From: Platynereis dumerilii
Taxonomy: Eukaryota; Annelida; Polychaeta; Phyllodocida; Nereididae
Assembly: GCA_026936325.1 (NCBI GenBank)
Contig: JAPTHN010000004.1
Span: forward strand, 49,007,289-49,071,288
Length of the DNA: 64,000 nucleotides
Reading direction: 5' to 3'
Part shown: one piece after another, positions 11,301 to 22,000 of the stretch
How the letters are laid out: every line of letters begins with the position of its first letter
Numbering within the stretch: the first letter of the stretch is position 1
The notes under the pieces: model-generated
Databases searched by the model: none
Told to the model about the DNA's origin: nothing
What the model saw: only the letters and a program-made list of their open reading frames with translations
Made by a program: the position numbers and the translations under genes

Positions 11301-14030
11301 ATACATATCAATACTTATACAGATCAATGCTTTAATATACAGATCAATGCTTTCACATATCAATGCTCATACATATCAATGCTTGCCTTGTAGATTATCT
11401 TACTTATTAAGCTGGTGGTAAGAGTTTGTTAAGACGTAAGCTGCTGTGATTGGGTGATTGAACTGATGTCGATAATATTATCGTTTAGACTCTGGCGCAT
11501 TTTGGCCGGAAATATAGAGTAGCTTAAAATTAACCATTTTCCACTTTCTGCTCATTGGATGTAACTAAACGTGTCAAGTGTCAAGACTTTCTCATTAAAA
11601 AATTTGTTTGAAAATATTAAAGTTATTTTTCTCACATCTGGAGTATTTAAATCTCTCGTTTAAACTCTATGGAAACCACAATTTTGTGTGTCTTGAGTCA
11701 TTTCACCTATGTCCACTCTTCGCCACAAATGGATTTAATAACGTCCCCATTTCCTCCATTCTTTACTTTCTCGAAAGAAATTTGTGGTTGATCAGTCCCA
11801 TACCCCATTTTTGCCCTCCTTGAAAAACAAAACATATCAATAAATGATTAGTCTTTACAAGTTCTGTTCTCCAAAATACTAATTGCTGTATATTTATGAA
11901 TGAATGTGCAGACTGAGAAGACAATGCATATGCCCTGCAACCTGTCTTTTATTTTCCATAATCTACTTTACCTTTCATGAAATAAATTATGTCCTGTTTT
12001 ACCTGAATTTCAATAGCTGCATTGCTGTCGAAATTGTCTTACTGCAATTTCAATAAGTATGAGTTTCTGCCATGGGATAGTGAAACGTAGCAAATATGGT
12101 TCTTGTGATTGGTTGAGACACTGAATGAATTACATGGTAAAAATCTAATTTGAATGCCATAAAAACGTATTTAAAGGCCAGTGACGTTTCCAATGCTGAC
12201 TGTCATTGTCAATCCTTGCCTGCTAATCTGATTCAGTTTTAAACAAACTGAGCTGCTCACTGAAGCAGAAGATTGTTTTTAATTAGTTTCTACGTTGCAC
12301 CCATGGATTTGGAGAGTGTTTGATTGCTCATAGACCAATCAGACAAGCTTAAAATGCTACGTAGACTCTGAGAAAACTGGCCCCAGAAACTCATACTAAT
12401 TGAATTTGCAGTAATGTGCATAACCCACTTGAACTTTATATAATACTTTGATAAAATGTATTCTCTTATATGACTAAGTTTCTTTTATTCGATCTCCAAG
12501 TTTCCATTGATGCCAAAGTATCATGGTCCGAAGAAATTATTTCCAAGAAAAAAACAACAAATGTTTACTGAAAAATTTTGAATGAATTAGTGTATTATCT
12601 TGAGCAGAAAGTCTTGAAAATGGTAGCAAGTCTTAACAAATTAATTACTATCAGCTTCTACTAATACTCTATGCAGTTGAAAGAATAGTTTACTAACAAG
12701 TGTGTTTTTGTGCCTCTTCGTTTTGTTTAATTAACAATTACACAAACATAGTTGAAGATGTGAAAGATGAAATTAGCATTTTTCTGATTATGTTGCTTTA
12801 AAATATATGATAATTTCACTTTTTGTTTTCCTTTTGTTTTATGTTGTTTTTTTTGTCTTTGGAATGTTAAGTGTGAATATTTGTTTAATTAGTTTTAATT
12901 ATCATTTTTAGATTATTGAAATTTTTGTGTTATTGTTTCAATTATGTTTTGTATTTTATAGTCATGTTCATTATTTCATTGTTAAGTTTAACAGAATTTT
13001 AATTTTCGAATTTATTTTATATTTCATTATTTTGAATAATAAGAAATTTAACTTCATTTATCAATGTCCTAAACTGAAATCCTGAGCTAAATATGTGCGA
13101 TTTCAAACATAGTGGCATTTCCTCTAATAGGAATATCTGCGTTTGATTTGACACACTAAATCCTGGAAGCAATACTAATATGAAAAATTATTTTGTCTTA
13201 ACCTTTAATTTGTGAAGTTACAAGGCGCTTGTACTGAAAAATCCTTATTATTTTGAGCTTTTCTATACTCTACAAAGGTTGTACTTTGTTTAATTTCTTG
13301 TTGAGTGTTTTTGTATGAATTTAAGTGGTTGTTAAGTTAATTATTATTCTGAAAATGTTTGTAGTCCTTGTTTCATGACCATTACAAAGATCTTTGCCTC
13401 GAACTGCAGTAGGCTTATAATGGTTCAAAATGCCGCAGTCATTTTAAACATAATGGCTGTTTGAACTTATTAGTACATTAAAGTTAAAGCTGGAGCATCT
13501 CTGACAATACATTTATGCTTTAGGAAAAATAAAGTCTTGAAATAATTGATGTATGAAATTGTAACACCTTGTTGTTGTAAGATATTTTAATCGATCTAAC
13601 TGTTGTTAAGTGTGTTTTTTGTGTCAATGTTTCGTCAAAAAGAATTTGAAAGAACTAGTTTTTTGCACAAAATAACTTTTGGAATGTTTTCGTTGCAGAC
13701 GACTTAGGGCGGGTCGACCATGATATGCAGCAGGAAGCAAGTAACCTCCGAAAATCCCGATCGCACTCATTTAGCAACAGCTTGAAACGGATTTTCCGTA
13801 AGAAGAAGAAGCAGGGGCCGGGAGAATATCCTTCCAGCCGAGAGAGCTCCGTCTCCCGAGGGTACAGCGACCGAGCTTATAGCGAAGAACCTCAGCCCTC
13901 GCCCCACACCGGGGGGCGCTCACCGCGATGGCGGGAAAATCGCTACTCCGAGGATATAGCTCGAGTCCCTGACTCTCGTCATTTGCTAAGTACGAGCGTA
14001 CCCGTGTCTGCCCCCATCTATGATCATTAG
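2214..14030 (+). CDS. Unrecognised Gln/Ser/basic-rich protein, C-terminal six coding exons (5' end not found)
   Basis: Six exons join with matching phases: 2214-2312, 3446-3535, 5105-5389 (phase 0 joints), 7003-7054, 7464-7613 and 13699-14030 (phase 1 joints), ending in TAG. They encode about 335 residues of low-complexity sequence with no recognised domain or enzyme motif. A short hydrophobic-basic motif recurs: SPVFGRFRK, SPRFNKSPSR, RPFVSRFRKPPLG, GFASALRKRFSRGPKK and SFSNSLKRIFRKKKK. The third exon holds several polyglutamine runs, mostly CAA codons. The two RSHS motifs (RSHSADR, RSHSFSN) look like basophilic-kinase or 14-3-3 type sites. By composition this could be the tail of a cytoskeletal or membrane-associated scaffold, but that is inference and no family is claimed. 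The start codon and N-terminal exons probably lie left of the window. The first donor (AAAAAG|GTCGTG) is weak; a second GT six bases on keeps the same phase. Confidence 0.72.
3446..3535 (+). CDS. Locus 1, second exon seen (phase 0 to phase 0)
   Basis: The acceptor is GTTGTTTATAG and the donor is GAT|GTATGT. The exon is 90 bases, 30 residues, rich in Ser, Pro and Arg, with the motif SPRFNKSPSR. Confidence 0.75.
5105..5389 (+). CDS. Locus 1, polyglutamine exon (phase 0 to phase 0)
   Basis: A long pyrimidine run ending TTCAAG is the acceptor and ATT|GTGAGT the donor. The exon is 285 bases, 95 residues. An S/T-rich start is followed by Q5, Q7 and Q6 runs, then RPFVSRFRKPPLGEPV and an acidic end, ALEDPEYEQSI. 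The glutamines are mostly CAA, so the tract may be length-variable. Confidence 0.8.
7003..7054 (+). CDS. Locus 1, 52-base micro-exon (phase 0 to phase 1)
   Basis: The acceptor is TTTATGTTTCAG and the donor AGAG|GTAAGT is a full consensus. The exon encodes ASEYSGYEQASSLVDPR. The phases agree with both neighbours. Confidence 0.75.
7464..7613 (+). CDS. Locus 1, basic exon (phase 1 to phase 1)
   Basis: The acceptor is TTCATTTTACAG and the donor ACAG|GTGGGT. The exon encodes 50 residues with GFASALRKRFSRGPKK and RSHSADRAGSLR. The donor is the first unit of a minisatellite that runs into the intron. Confidence 0.82.
7614..7795 (+). repeat. Minisatellite of about 18 bp starting at a splice donor
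   Basis: Roughly nine imperfect units of GTGGGTGATAATAGGG-N occur, the first being the 5' splice site itself. Every unit holds TGATAATAG, three stop codons in a row in one frame. That is also the frame read on from the upstream exon. Confidence 0.85.
8694..9104. repeat. Segment bounded by a 22-bp exact direct repeat
   Basis: TTACACTATCACTATTTTCT followed by GG occurs at 8694-8715 and again at 9083-9104, with 367 bp between. It could be a long target-site duplication around an inserted copy or a simple local duplication. No TIRs, poly(A) or coding sequence identify the insert. Confidence 0.45.
10940..11270 (+). repeat. Tandem repeat of about 60-90 bp with GGGTGCGCCGCTGTG core
   Basis: The block AGGGTGCGCCGCTGTG, then TGACTTATGTTTAAC, then TATTGCACCCT recurs about five times with variable spacing. 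The core and the CACCCT ends are partly inverted relative to each other. Intronic in locus 1. Confidence 0.7.
11285..11392 (+). repeat. Short tandem repeat, CATATCAATGCTTATA type
   Basis: Six to seven imperfect 16-18 bp units of ATCAATGCTTATACAT or ATCAATGCTTTAATACAG follow each other inside the last intron of locus 1. Confidence 0.7.
13699..14030 (+). CDS. Locus 1, terminal coding exon (phase 1 to stop)
   Basis: The acceptor is TTTCGTTGCAG. The exon encodes 110 residues with the strongly basic RSHSFSNSLKRIFRKKKK near its start, then a Ser/Arg/Tyr-rich tail ending VSAPIYDH and TAG. Its GC content and codon variety are clearly above the flanks, which supports it as real coding sequence. Confidence 0.85.
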
Positions 14031-17000
14031 TATCGGCACTAATTATGAACTAATGTTATGTTAAGTTGTATATCCGAGGTATGTCTGACGATATGAGTTT
14101 TTATGCACAGCTGATATATGACGGAAATTCATGAGAAATTTCAGTTGTTTGACTTGTGAAAAACATGTGATGTAGAAATTTTTAAATTATGAAATTGAAA
14201 TTGTTCAAAGATGGTTAAGATGATCTTCATTTACTTGAGTTAGATATTGTACATTGTTCATAAATGAAAATTGTCTATACATATATTATTTCACACAGTA
14301 TCTTCATGATATTTAAACAAAAATTTACAATTTCACATAACAGAGCAATCTATGATAACAATAACAGTATTCAATATTGCATTTTGACGTAAGTGAGAGA
14401 GAGTGAAACGGTCCCGACTTCAAAAATGATTATGTTGATATGATTATGATGATTATGATGATGATTATGATGATTATGATGATTATGATGATTATGATGA
14501 TTATGATGATTATGTCATTCTGAGTGGACACGTTATTACATTGACACCAACGCTGTACTCATGCAGTACTCTTGTGATCATGGAAATGTACTTATTATAT
14601 TATAATATATAATTTATAATATATAATGTCTGAAGGACGAGTAAAAGAATGCTCAAATATGTCTCATCGACGTGATGACATCACTGCTACACTACTTACA
14701 TAAATTATTGTGTTATTAATATGTGAAAATGTGTATGATACTTAAACGTTATGGAAATGCTATTTAAATACAATGTACATCTAGAATATATTCAAGCTAT
14801 ATATATCTATAGACGAAACATGCAGATATTTATAAACCAGTATGTTAAAGAAATATTTTCAACTCGCAAAAGCTATACATTTCTACCAAGTGATTTGTCA
14901 AGTTGCAACTTAGCACTTGTTAAACCCTGCAAATGATACACTAGCAATTTAGCAAATATAAGTATTTATAAATATAATTATATGCTCTATTGAATACAAT
15001 ATACCTTATAATGTGGTGCAGTCTTTGCGAAGATTAATTTACGGGTCGAAGGAATTATTCAACAGTTTATCAACTAGTTTGGCAGTCCAGGCAATTTAAT
15101 ACACGTTAAAATTTGTGAAAGTGACAAAATATCCATGTCAAGACAGTCAAGTGTTGCCTGGGGTTTCAGATCTTCGCAAAGACTGATGAAGCATAAGTTA
15201 TAAATTCATACTGTGATAGTAATATACAAGTTACGCATATGATTGAACTATATGCCACTGCATTCGATTGTACAAACTAATGTACGTACAAGGTTAACAG
15301 TTAACACAGAAGAATTTGAATAGACCAACTTGAAGAAATAATTATAATGGTTCCAAATGATGTAGTACATAGCATTTTATACGGGAATAGCTATTAGCTT
15401 AAGCCAGTGCGATTGGGTAGATTTTCGGAGGACCTGCGCTCCTCACCCACCGATGTATAGATCATTGAAGTCTGAAGAGGTCTAGGGAGGTCTTCATATT
15501 ATCATTGTATAAACGACAGTTGCTGCAATTTTGAAGCAAACATTGCTACTTCTGCGTTGAATGAACGTAACGTCTGAAAAATGTTGCTTTAAGGTCATTT
15601 AAACGACATTCAAATGTTATTTAAAGTTTCCTGGACATTGAGGCAACACTATTTAGGGGATTTTACTCGATCTGACTGTTGTATATTCTTTCATTTGTTT
15701 TGGTGTCGTATCAGTTTCAAGTTTTAAAATGCTTCAATCTGAATCGTGATGTGTTCAACCGTTCCTTGATGGCGATTGCTAGTTGTAGATAGACCTTTTC
15801 AACTCTTTTTCCTGTCTATAATCATGTTAATTGTTACGATTAAACAGCTTTATAATTGTTATTTCTGTTAATTTTCTGTTACTTTCTCTACTGTATTTTG
15901 ATCTTAACACAGCTGCTGTTGTCCGTGTGACTCAAATGGTGTTTTCTTTTTTACGTAAATGTGACAAAAATTGTCTTCACTTTTATTTTATAATTTATTT
16001 TATTTCAGTTAATTTCATAAGTAATATAAGACAGACTTATATGAATGAATGAAATATGTCTTTTGAAATACTCTTTTGTTTAAACTCTTGTTTCTGCTCT
16101 TTTCCACTAGTGTTTACAATTTTCACTGTTAGTTCAATGTGTTATTTCATTGCGTTATTTCTATGTCATTTCAATTTCTACTTAATTGTGACCTGTTTGA
16201 TGTCTCATTGGTGATCTGACGCTGATCTGACTGCTTTTCGCTTTGTAAATTAGCATAAACGCGCATAAATTAGCATAAATGCGCAAGTATTAACTAGATG
16301 GTGTAAACTACTTAATTTGCTGAGATACATTTTGATGTTACTTGTAAATTTGAAGTCCTGCTACATTTCCCTGTTCAAAGCAAAAGTGTGTTTGAAGCCT
16401 TGATGTCGAAAATTTTGATGGTTTTAGCTTGTTTATATGGATGAATCTTTAGTTCTTCGAAACTTATGTTGATACATTTTCAACTCTGTAATATGATATT
16501 TGTTTAAAAAAAGTTTGAATTCAAATTATGTGTGCTGTATGGTGCTGCCACCTTCAGAGAAATGCTATTACTAATGGCCCGAATCCCAGCAATTGGATGA
16601 TCTTGTAGTTTTAAAACTGTGATGCCAATAATCCTTTTTCTCTAGTCTTTCCTTTCCCCAAAAATTTATGATTTATCTTCTTAAAAATTGTGTAAATTTG
16701 TCAATTTAGTCTACTGTCTCAGCCACACATTAATTTACCTAAATTTTGCATCCCTACTTTAATTTACTCAGCAATGTGGGCCTACAACTTCTTTATTTTA
16801 TGAAATATCGACACCTAGATTATGTTAGTTATTTTACAATGAAAACATATTTATTATATTTATTTATTCACTCATTTATTTATTGCACTCAAAGGAGCTT
16901 TCCATGTTTTAGTTTTGTATTTACAAAAATTAGTCCTTGTTTCTTTTCGATATCGAATATAGATCTGAACAGTCCCATAGGGCAATGTTCATAATATTAT

Positions 17001-18856
17001 GTTACGCTAGAAATATGTTTAATTCCCTGTACCTACTTTATAAGTGAATGTTTTATTTGTAAACAACAGTGAAGACTTGACATTGTTAAATTATCAAAAT
17101 GACATTTTACACTATTAAAGATATACAGTTTTAAATCATGACAGTACAAATTATATACATAGATTTATGTATGTATGCGACATCTTCCATGTTTAATTGA
17201 ACGATGTTAAAGTATTCAAATATATGTCTCGAAGGAGATCATGATCTTCGTGCGAATTTAGTATGACCCAGAGTTGACCCAGAAGTTTGACCTCTGACCC
17301 CAAAGGTCACGAGGTCAATGAATAAATCGTGAACTATGTGAGATTGCATTAAGAGTCTGCAGCGTGAATTTTATTATTGTTGGATGTTTTTCACACGGCT
17401 TACGCTATTGTTAATTGTTGAAATGAATCTTTATTTTTGTTTTGTCTGTTGAAAGAGCCAATTAAAATGGCTTACTTCAAGTAACTTGTCATTGTTAGGT
17501 TATTTATGCCGTTTCTTTGTTTTAAGAGCACTCTTGTTAAAATATGTTTCCCCCATGTCACGATCTTTTCAAGTTCAATATATTTAACAGCAGACTGATA
17601 ATATATTAACGACTAAAGTGGTATTTGTAAAGGACATTGATTTGTTATGGGAGTGATATCTTCACTTTAGACACTAGGGGGAGATACTACCAGAATAAGC
17701 ACCACCTGGTGTTTTATTTTGCTATTAAAGAATATCAACATCAATACTTGAAACACAAAATGTCTTATTTGAATTGCATAGAAATAATTTAAAGTAAAAG
17801 ATAAAATTGTGAGAACAGGATGCAAAATAAAGCCAGCATTTCATCAACTATGCATTATAAAAGTAATATTTCTGTCTCTATTTTTTTTTATGTTGGTTTT
17901 CAAGATCTCTCAAGAAACCTAGTGATGTATTTGAATATTTCAATTTTCAATGTATGATGTGCATAGGAAGGAATAAACCAATTTACCTTCTATTTGAGTC
18001 GCTTCGTGTATTTCTTCAATTGTCCAAGATGTTCATTGTTGTCAGCCTTTGCTTGACAGGTGATATATCCATCACATATGGTGCGGTGTTGATGGGGTGT
18101 AAAACACAAACTCACTCACTCACCCATCACATATGGTGAATGTGTGGAAGGTTTAGTGTTAACCTAATATGGTATGGTTCCAGTGTTTCTTGTTCTTTTC
18201 AATAGCTCGTAATTTTGTTAATTTGACAGTACTTTGGTGAGGACTGCACTTATATTAAGCAGTGCCCATCATCAGTCATTCTATATTTTGTCTTCTCTCA
18301 CAAATCTTCTCTTCTGTGGTTGCCGTTTTCAGGTCAGTCAACAGCTGGAATAGGAGCAATTTATTTCAAAATGCTTTATCTCTCATAAGTGCTGGCATAA
18401 AATTCATAAAGGCCTGTTGATGTTGAGAATATTCCATGAAGATGTCTTGAAAGACTTCATCTGAAACTGTAAGTCTGTAATGTGAAGGCTTTCATCTGAA
18501 ACTGTAATCTGAAGGCTTCATAACGTCATTTTCCAATAAGGTTGCTTGGGTCACATCAGGTTGTGCATCCATGGGTTCTTGTTCTCATGTGTTAAATTGA
18601 GTTTTGATTCCTGAAAGATCCCAAGAAATTATTGAAGAAGACCAGGGTCGTACAATAGTCATTTGATAAAAATAATATTTATAAAAGAAAAGTAAACCTC
18701 TATTCGTCACCAAAAATGGCAGAGTCCCCTCTACAGTTACACCCGGGGGATGTGAAAGAGCCTTGGCTCCTGCAACGCCCTGATTGATAAGTCCACTGAC
18801 ACTTTTTGCGAATAAAAGAAAACAAACTGTTGAGGCATTCAGGCGAAATTGTCTAT
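14031..18856. other. 3' UTR of locus 1 and convergent intergenic space
   Basis: No coding exon is supported. The left part is probably a long 3' UTR of locus 1. Possible AATAAA signals lie near 17323 and 17824, neither of them compelling. Around 17265-17315 there is a run of TGACC/GGTCA half-sites. The region ends at the protease poly(A) signal on the opposite strand, so loci 1 and 2 are convergent. Confidence 0.5.
14427..14515 (+). repeat. (GATTATGAT)n microsatellite
   Basis: About nine units of GATTATGAT with minor slippage lie in the probable 3' UTR of locus 1. Confidence 0.9.
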
Positions 18857-18862
18857 TTTATT
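18857..18862 (-). promoter_or_regulatory. Poly(A) signal of the S1 protease gene
   Basis: AATAAA on the minus strand, about 30 bases after the protease stop codon, implies a very short 3' UTR. Confidence 0.7.
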
Positions 18863-18890
18863 CAAGAAAACTGCAGTGCTGCATCATTTC

Positions 18891-19049
18891 TCAAACGCCG
18901 GAGACTTGTCTGACCCAATCGCGGTAGTAGGAGACTCTGGTGTAAGCGTTTGGTAATTGTGTTTCACAAAGACCTAGGACCCAAGACGCAACTCCAACCA
19001 CTTGCCATTCATCACCCACACGGCAGCTGAGAGGACCACCACTGTCTCC
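18891..19049 (-). CDS. S1 protease exon 7: GDSGGP to stop
   Basis: It starts in phase 0 after ATTTCAG with the catalytic Ser motif GDSGGP, continues with PLSC, GVASWV and NAYTRVSYYRDWVRQV, and ends in TGA. Val at position 216 and Asn at about 226 line a pocket unlike trypsin's. Confidence 0.95.
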   Translation of the reverse strand, partial: GDSGGPLSCRVGDEWQVVGVASWVLGLCETQLPNAYTRVSYYRDWVRQVSGV

Positions 19050-22000
19050 CTGAAATCAAAGAAATATAGGCTCATGTTATCAGATGCTATACATCACTGG
19101 AAAACTGACAAATAGAGGTTTCCTGTGGTATTAATTACATTGCTGTAGCTTAAATAGGGACTGAGATATGGGCAATTGAAAATTGCCTTTTTGCATGTCC
19201 CTGGCGCCCAGACCAATTGCACGAGTGGTCTGTAACTTGCTGTGCATGTTACACTAGTTCAGGTCTATAACATAGACTATAAGTGTACTATAACATGTTC
19301 CTGAACAAACTAATTAAAAACTAACTTTTCAGATGTTAAGAGTTGTCCAAAAGTTTGTAAAAAGTCTTACACTGCAAGCAGATCTTAGGCCGTCATCCGA
19401 TGCAATGCACACCTGACCATCTTGGAACACGGGGACCTCTTGTTGGCACTCTTCAAGGGGCTTGACGGTCATGGGCGCCTCTTGGAGGATGTTCGGGAGT
19501 TGCAGAGGATCTGTACAAGAAAAGATACAGAGTGGGTAAGGGAAATCTGGAATGATCTTTAAGATACTGTATAGCGCGAACAGATTAACGGAATGTTGTG
19601 AAACCAACAACACAACAAACAGTGGTTAATCAGCCACAAGTCAGGTCAATCTTGCAATACTGGGACAAGAAATTGCGACCCAGGAGCAGAAAAGGAAAAT
19701 GGTGGCAGATGTCCAATCTGCCCAAGTGAAGCCTCGGACCATTTCTGACATCGTTGGTGTGTCACTGAGCATTGTATATGCCATCAAACAATCCGTAGCC
19801 AGTGGGAAAGGGTTGCAGAGGAAGCCTGGCAGCCGTGGGAAGACAAAGAGGATCGGGAATTTTGTAATTGCCCTCCATACTCCAGATTTCTGGCCGTCCT
19901 CAAACCCAGACCTTAACCCTCAGGACTACGCAACCTTGGGCGTTTTGGAGAAGGCCACCAATTGAAACCCTCACCCTAATGTTGACTCTCTAAAAGAAGC
20001 CATATAAAGAGAGTGGGGCAAGATGTCAGCTGACGTTGTGACAAACAATTGTAAAAGTTTTTGAAACCGTGTTGAGGCTGTGATTGCAGAAAATGGTTGT
20101 CACAAAGATTAAAATGTTGTCTATTGTCTAAACTTGCTCATTTGCAAAAATCATTGTTCTGTGTTCAGTAGAAATGGTTGAAAATAAATAAGTTCTGCAT
20201 CTGTCGCAATTTTCCAGTTTTCTCTTACCCACCCTGTAGATACATGTAGATAAGATTCTGGGAACTCCCGAGGGTTCATTGATGAGATTGAAGAGAGAAT
20301 GGCAGCAGCGGATCCAAGGGGGTTTAAACCCCCCGCCCTTTAGCCTGTACATTTTAATGTAAAAAAAAAATCCGGATATTTTTGTTACATTTTCATTCGT
20401 AAACCCCCCAGTCCGACATTTTCTGGATCCGCCCCTGAATGGGAGTCCTCAACAGTCAACATGTTCACATTTACCCCATATGAGGGATCTTTTATTCGCC
20501 CAGCCAATTTTTAAAACATCTCACATGCAGCTGGAAGTTCGCTCATGGAAGGTCCACTGAAAAGTTCGGGGTTTGAACCCATGTAGGCAAGGACATTCAG
20601 CAGAGCAGGCTGGCACCTTCATTACCACTCTGCCACCCAGCAGCCCTATAAGTTTCTGTCACATTGTAGCAGCTTCACATTAATATCATTTTAGTGGAGA
20701 AAGAGAACATACATACCAGTATTGCTCAAGCCCCATCCAGTGATCCAACATTCCGAATCGACAAAATCGCCAGACTCGGCCATGGTTGCCACGGAGATAA
20801 GGTCAGAAGAGAGGTCCATTGTTTCTTCTATGTACACAAGACCAATGTCGTGAGGGTAGCCCGCCTCTGCGTCCATTTCAAAATCTGGGTGCTGGAAATT
20901 GTTCAATTGACAATGCTTAAAACTTTTCACAACAATCAGGTTACAGCCCTATGTTCAGAAGGTCCAATGGTCAGAAGGTTCAATGGTCAGAAGGTCCATT
21001 GTTCAGAAGGTCCAATGTTCAGAAGGTCCAATGTTCAGAATTTGAGCAACCCTTTTTTTTTCTTTTTCTTTTTTTTTATTGTTGGGTTTGGGGGCCCCCT
21101 TTGGAGTGGGGTCCTTAGGGCAGCCCTAGATTTGTCCCACACATCTTGACATATTCCCAGTCTCAGTCAGGATGGTCCCATAGTACAAGGGAGCCACAAT
21201 GCAACTGTGACCACTCGGCCATGCAAGTGACCTAACCATAGTGATACGATCATCCAGGCATAAATGTAAGGCAGGCCAAATTCTCATTTTCTGTAGGCCC
21301 ACTACTGATACAATATTATACAGTTATCGCACAGCACCGAGTGTGATAACTGTATAATATTGTACTCACTTACCTACATGGATGGGCACTGCTCAATGTA
21401 CATTTGCATAAAATATGCATGTCATTGCATGACATCATCAGTTTATGTGTTGTTGATGGAAATGCTTCTGCTCATGAAATCTTAGAAATTGCTGTCTTTA
21501 TGTGCTTTTTATATGAAGTTCCAGGATAGGAGCAGTGCAGGATAGGAGCAGTGTAGGAATCAGCAGGATAGGATCAGTGCAGGATAGGAGTAGTGCAGAA
21601 AAGGAAGCGCAGAGGGAGTAGTGCAGGATAGGAGAAGTGCACAGGGAGTAGTTCTCGAAAGGAGCAGCGCAAAGGGAGAAGTGCAGAATAGGACCAATGC
21701 AGAATAGGAGTTCAGGATATTGGCAGTGCAGAATAGGAGCAGTGCAGAATAGGAGTAGTGCAGGATAGGAGCAGTGCAGAGGGAGTAGCACAGAATAGGA
21801 GTAGTGCAGGATAGGAGTAATGCAGGATAGAATCATAGGAGTAGTGCAGGATAGGAGCAGTGTAGAATAGGAGCAGTGCAGGATAGGAGCGGTGCCAAAT
21901 ATCATATGTGCAATAGTTTAGGTTCAGCGGCCAATACACAATGTGTGCAGCTGCCCGCAGTGGATCCAAGCAAGATACAAAAGGAAAACATGTCTTAATT

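Larger units (their letters stand above)
7796..13698 (+). other. Long last intron of locus 1
   Basis: No exon is supported in this 5.9-kb stretch. It is AT-rich, with a 22-bp exact direct repeat (8694-8715 and 9083-9104), a tandem array near 10940-11270 and a short tandem array near 11285-11390. Short open frames here lack splice-site support or coding character. Confidence 0.55.
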
